Of a DNA stretch of 64,000 nucleotides, positions 61,669 to 64,000 are shown piece after piece; the stretch's first letter is position 1, and each line of letters starts with the position of its first letter. Source of the DNA: Candidatus Pacearchaeota archaeon. GTDB lineage: Archaea; Nanobdellota; Nanobdellia; Pacearchaeales; DTIR01. The notes beneath the pieces were generated by a model. That model saw only the letters and a list, made by a program, of their open reading frames with translations, was not told the DNA's origin and did no database searches. The position numbers and the translations under genes were made by a program. Location: the NCBI GenBank assembly GCA_018303805.1, contig JAGVXL010000001.1:241528-305527 (forward strand), read 5' to 3'.

Positions 61669-62304
61669 ATGAAAGAAGAATTTTTACAAGCATTGCAGGA
61701 TTTAAGGAAGATAAGTGCAGAAAAGCCAAGAAAATTTGAGCAGACAGTTGATTTAATTCTTAATTTAAGGGATTTTGATGTAAGGAAACAGTCATTGAAT
61801 TTGTTTGTGCCAATGCCCCATAAAGCAAAAGATGTCAGAATTTGCGCCTTTCTGGAAAGGCAGAGCAAGAATTTTGATTTCTGCATAACAAAGGCGGAGA
61901 TTGAAGGGTGGCAAAACAAGAAAGATGTTAAGAAGCTTGTAAAGGACTATGATTTTTTTGTTTCTCTTGCAAGTCTGATGCCTAAAATAGCAACGCAATT
62001 CGGCAGGGTTCTTGGCCCAGTAGGAAAGATGCCCTCCCCCCAGCTAGGCGTTTTGGCAAGCCAGGATGAAGCAAGAGAAAAAGAGCTTGTTGAAAAAATA
62101 AGGGGCATGGCAAGAATAAAAGCAAAAGAGCCAAGCATAAAAATAGCCATAGGCAAAGAGAAAATGCCTGATGAAGAACTCGTAGAAAATGCTGTTGCAA
62201 TATATAATGCTGTCCTGCCTGCATTGCCAAAAGGCAGGGACAATTTTAGGTCAGTCATGCTCAAATTTACAATGAGCAAGCCAGTAAAAATAAAGTTCAA
62301 ATAA
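61669..62304 (+). CDS. rpl1: 50S ribosomal protein uL1
   Basis: A 211-residue protein that forms the mobile L1 stalk near the ribosomal E site. Domain I has KPRKFEQTVDLILNLRDFDV, domain II ends with FGRVLGPVGKMPSPQLG, and the C-terminal part of domain I follows (FRSVMLKFTMSKPVKIK). Length is normal for archaea. It heads an operon with uL10 and P1; uL11, often the partner in archaea, is elsewhere. Confidence 0.95.
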   Translation: MKEEFLQALQDLRKISAEKPRKFEQTVDLILNLRDFDVRKQSLNLFVPMPHKAKDVRICAFLERQSKNFDFCITKAEIEGWQNKKDVKKLVKDYDFFVSLASLMPKIATQFGRVLGPVGKMPSPQLGVLASQDEAREKELVEKIRGMARIKAKEPSIKIAIGKEKMPDEELVENAVAIYNAVLPALPKGRDNFRSVMLKFTMSKPVKIKFK

Positions 62305-62309
62305 GCTCT

Positions 62310-62421
62310 TTTAGGACAGAGGAAATCTGCTGATTTCCTACAGGGAAAATCTATAGATTTTCCATGCCCCAAAAACCGAAAGGTTTTTGCGGTGCCCCGA
62401 AAATCTTGGAAGATTTTCGCG
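62310..62421 (+). repeat. Mosaic palindromic repeat, copy B (between uL1 and uL10)
   Basis: Same chain of hairpins as copy A, with 62332-62406 identical over 75 bases to 8118-8192. The last hairpin differs only in its loop (TTGG in place of CTCA). It starts with TTTTAGGACAGAGGAAATC, a variant of the unit at 8069 and 63978. It lies inside the uL1-uL10 intergenic leader, ahead of GGAG that serves uL10. Confidence 0.8.
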
Positions 62422-62445
62422 GAAAGACCTTGGAGAAAAAATAAA

Positions 62446-63372
62446 ATGGAAGCAAAAATCATGGCTGAAAAACCAGAAAAGAAAGAAGAGAAAAAAATGA
62501 AAAAGATAGAGACAAAAGTGTCAGCAAGAAAGCTGAAAATTTTGGATGAACTCGTAAAACTGTTGATAGGGCACAATACAGTTATAATCTCTTCATTAAA
62601 GGGGATGCCATCTGCGCAATTCCAGAAAATCAGGAAAAAACTGAAAGGCAGGGCTGCAATCAAGGTTATCAAGAAGAATGTCATGGCAAGGGCGATGGAA
62701 GAGGCAAGCAAAAAGAAAGGCGAGGAGCATCTGAAAGAAATAGAAAAGTATCTTGAAGAGGGCTCAGCAGTTTTATTCTCTGAGCTGGATGCATTTGAGC
62801 TTGCGGGAATCCTGGCGGATGAGAGGGTTTTAGTCAAGGCAAAGCCAGGGCAGATTGCATTGCAGGACATACAGATAGATGCAGGCCAGACTGACATTCC
62901 AGCAGGGCCGATGATAAGCGAGTTTGGGAGTATCGGAATAAAGATAGGCATTGAGCAGGGCAAGATTACAGTAAAAGAATCCAAGACACTTGTAAAGCAG
63001 GGAGAGAAAATTTCAGAGGGTGTTGCAGGAATACTCGCAAAGATTGAGATACTGCCATTCAGCATAGGCTTGGAGCCAATAGCAGCCTTTGACGCAAAAA
63101 CAGGGAAAACCTATGCGGGCATCAAAGTAAACAAGCATGAAGCCCTTGAAACATTCAAGAAATCATTCTCAGATGCAAGGGCATTGGCGATTTCAGTAAG
63201 TTATCCTGCTGCTGAAGTCATAAGCATGATTATTGCAAAGGCGGCAATGCAGGAAAAGGCAGTTGCTGCTTTGATAAAGCCTGAGACAGGTAAAGAACAA
63301 GTTGCTTCATCAGCTGAAACAAGCACTCAAGAGACTAAATCTACTCAAGGAGAAAATTTACAAGGAGGTTAA
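62446..63372 (+). CDS. rpl10: 50S ribosomal protein uL10 (P0) without the usual C-terminal peptide
   Basis: The stalk base protein of 308 residues. ATG at 62446 has GGAG 10 bases before it; 62461 is an alternative. The rRNA-binding domain has [18 protein letters not shown] and [12 protein letters not shown]; the insert domain has [17 protein letters not shown] and [17 protein letters not shown]. Helical spine for P1 dimers is present. The expected acidic end with a (L/F)GALFG-type peptide is missing: the protein stops after [11 protein letters not shown]1 keeps that peptide, so factor binding would rely on P1. Confidence 0.92.
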   Translation: MEAKIMAEKPEKKEEKKMKKIETKVSARKLKILDELVKLLIGHNTVIISSLKGMPSAQFQKIRKKLKGRAAIKVIKKNVMARAMEEASKKKGEEHLKEIEKYLEEGSAVLFSELDAFELAGILADERVLVKAKPGQIALQDIQIDAGQTDIPAGPMISEFGSIGIKIGIEQGKITVKESKTLVKQGEKISEGVAGILAKIEILPFSIGLEPIAAFDAKTGKTYAGIKVNKHEALETFKKSFSDARALAISVSYPAAEVISMIIAKAAMQEKAVAALIKPETGKEQVASSAETSTQETKSTQGENLQGG

Positions 63373-63377
63373 AAAAA

Positions 63378-63653
63378 ATGGAATATGTATATGCAGCTTT
63401 GTTGCTTCACAAACTAGGCAAGGGAATAGAAGAAGATGCAGTGAAGAGGATAGTTGAATCTGCAGGCATAACAGCAGATGAAGCCAAGGTGAAGACACTT
63501 GTCGCTTCATTGAAGGGAGTTGACATTGAGAAGGCAATCGCAGAATCAGCAGCCCAGTTGGCAGCGCCAGCGGCAAAAACAGAAGCAAAGGCAGAGCACA
63601 AGGAAGAGAAGAAAGAAGCAGCTGCAGAAGGATTGTCAGCTTTATTTGGCTAG
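63378..63653 (+). CDS. rpl12: 50S ribosomal protein P1 (archaeal L12)
   Basis: A 91-residue stalk protein. The N-terminal dimerisation domain ([21 protein letters not shown], described in part) and [22 protein letters not shown] match archaeal P1. An Ala/Lys/Glu hinge leads to the end GLSALFG, which recruits elongation factors. It starts 5 bases after uL10. Confidence 0.95.
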   Translation: MEYVYAALLLHKLGKGIEEDAVKRIVESAGITADEAKVKTLVASLKGVDIEKAIAESAAQLAAPAAKTEAKAEHKEEKKEAAAEGLSALFG

Positions 63654-63690
63654 TTTTTATTTTTTGCATAATTCTAAAGCCAATAAGCTG

Positions 63691-63886
63691 ATGCCTTCTG
63701 AAAATAGTAAAATGGAAACTCCCTTAATGAGGAAAGCAGGAGAAAACAAAAACAGCATTTCTGAATTATTGAAAATATTGTGCTGCCCTAAATGAAATGG
63801 CGATTTAAAAAAATCAAAAAAAAATACTTTTCTGCACAAAATGCAAGAAAATTTCAAATAATACTCCTTTCATGCTTGCAAATTAG
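63691..63886 (+). pseudogene. Broken Trm112-like zinc-ribbon gene
   Basis: From ATG at 63691 the frame reads SISELLKILCCPK, then TGA at 63793-63795 stands where a Cys codon is expected, then NGDLKKSKK. After the A9 run at 63816-63824, the good coding frame shifts to ILFCTKCKKIS...TPFMLAN and TAG at 63884-63886. Together these give the Trm112 pattern: LxCPxC, NGDL, LxCxxC, then PxML. Trm112 activates tRNA and protein methyltransferases. Two separate lesions indicate a pseudogene, unless the A-run is a sequencing error and TGA is recoded. Confidence 0.65.
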
Positions 63887-63931
63887 GGGAAAAGGCAAAA
63901 ATTAAAAAGCGGTTTTTCTTCTTGTTATCAA

Positions 63932-63975
63932 GCCGACGTGGGACAATGGCACTCCGCCTGCCTTGAGTCTACAGT
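63932..63975 (+). tRNA. Possible 5' part of an intron-containing tRNA
   Basis: GCCGACG could be an acceptor strand, GGA/TCC a D stem around AATGGCA, and CCTTGAG part of an anticodon loop. No matching 3' half follows before the window ends; instead a hairpin GTTTCT-TTTT-AGAAAC and a repeat unit begin. A TATA-like AAATTAAAAAG sits about 28 bases upstream. An intron or split tRNA would explain it. Amino acid identity cannot be set. Confidence 0.3.
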
Positions 63976-64000
63976 TTCTTTTTAGAAACAGAGGAAATCA
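63976..64000 (+). repeat. Mosaic repeat unit at the window edge
   Basis: TTTAGAAACAGAGGAAATCA matches the left edge of copy A (8069-8088) exactly, and copy B with one gap. The rest of the element would lie beyond the window. Confidence 0.65.

Noticed and set aside
63793-63795. TGA as selenocysteine in the Trm112-like gene
   Set aside because: A second lesion (frameshift) is present, the site is structural, and archaeal selenocysteine use is limited to few lineages.

Overview
The window is archaeal and most likely from a DPANN lineage of the Pacearchaeota/Woesearchaeota kind (inference). Seen directly: eL43, eL40, P1-type L12, uL1, uL10, RNA polymerase subunit P, prefoldin beta, PCNA, aIF5A with its hypusine site, Dph2, Taw1, archaeal-type SepF and a primase that joins PriS-like and PriL-like parts in one chain. 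TATA boxes commonly lie about 25-30 bases before a start codon, as expected for leaderless archaeal mRNAs. Base composition is AT-rich, and some islands are still richer in A+T.

Layout. 1-5.8 kb: a subtilisin-like protease cut by the window edge, a small Cys-rich membrane protein, an ABC exporter pair, and a chimeric remnant that joins the 5' end of ispG to the 3' part of ispH. 5.8-11 kb: uL11, tRNA-Pro, two look-alike hairpins, eL43, rpoP, prefoldin, sepF and a Dph2 lacking its first domain. 11-17 kb: an envelope region with a surface protein, CTP-dependent lipid-kinase-like protein, PAP2 phosphatase, an archaeosortase-like transpeptidase and membrane proteins. 17.2-19.5 kb: an AT-rich island with a RelE-type toxin-antitoxin pair and a large nested inverted repeat. 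19.6-25.7 kb: an S-layer protein, a winged-helix regulator and four consecutive pilin-like proteins. 25.7-29.2 kb: purF, serS, cmk. 30-33 kb: an AT-rich module with cysS, a radical SAM/SPASM maturase and, convergent to them, a 34-residue peptide ending in a Cys-rich tail. This looks like a peptide-modification (RiPP) system and is the most interesting item here.

33-41 kb: surface proteins, a HEPN/nucleotidyltransferase pair, a 1230-residue Cys-rich membrane protein with two tiny membrane partners, and an orphan histone-fold ORF beside a perfect 23-bp palindrome. 40-48 kb: metG, a B12-type radical SAM protein, PCNA, fused primase and a Cas4-family nuclease without CRISPR. 48-58 kb: two paralogous surface proteins with alpha/alpha-toroid repeats, an FKBP, aIF5A, eL40, a site-2 protease, tRNA-Ala and taw1. 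58-64 kb: a NUMOD-like nuclease, Fic, an unassigned structured RNA, the uL1-uL10-P1 operon, a broken Trm112-like gene and the possible 5' half of a tRNA.

Mosaic palindromic repeats recur in 5' leaders of rpoP, uL10, uL1, cmk and dph2; one 75-base block is identical at two places 54 kb apart. No CRISPR array, rRNA or complete insertion sequence was found.
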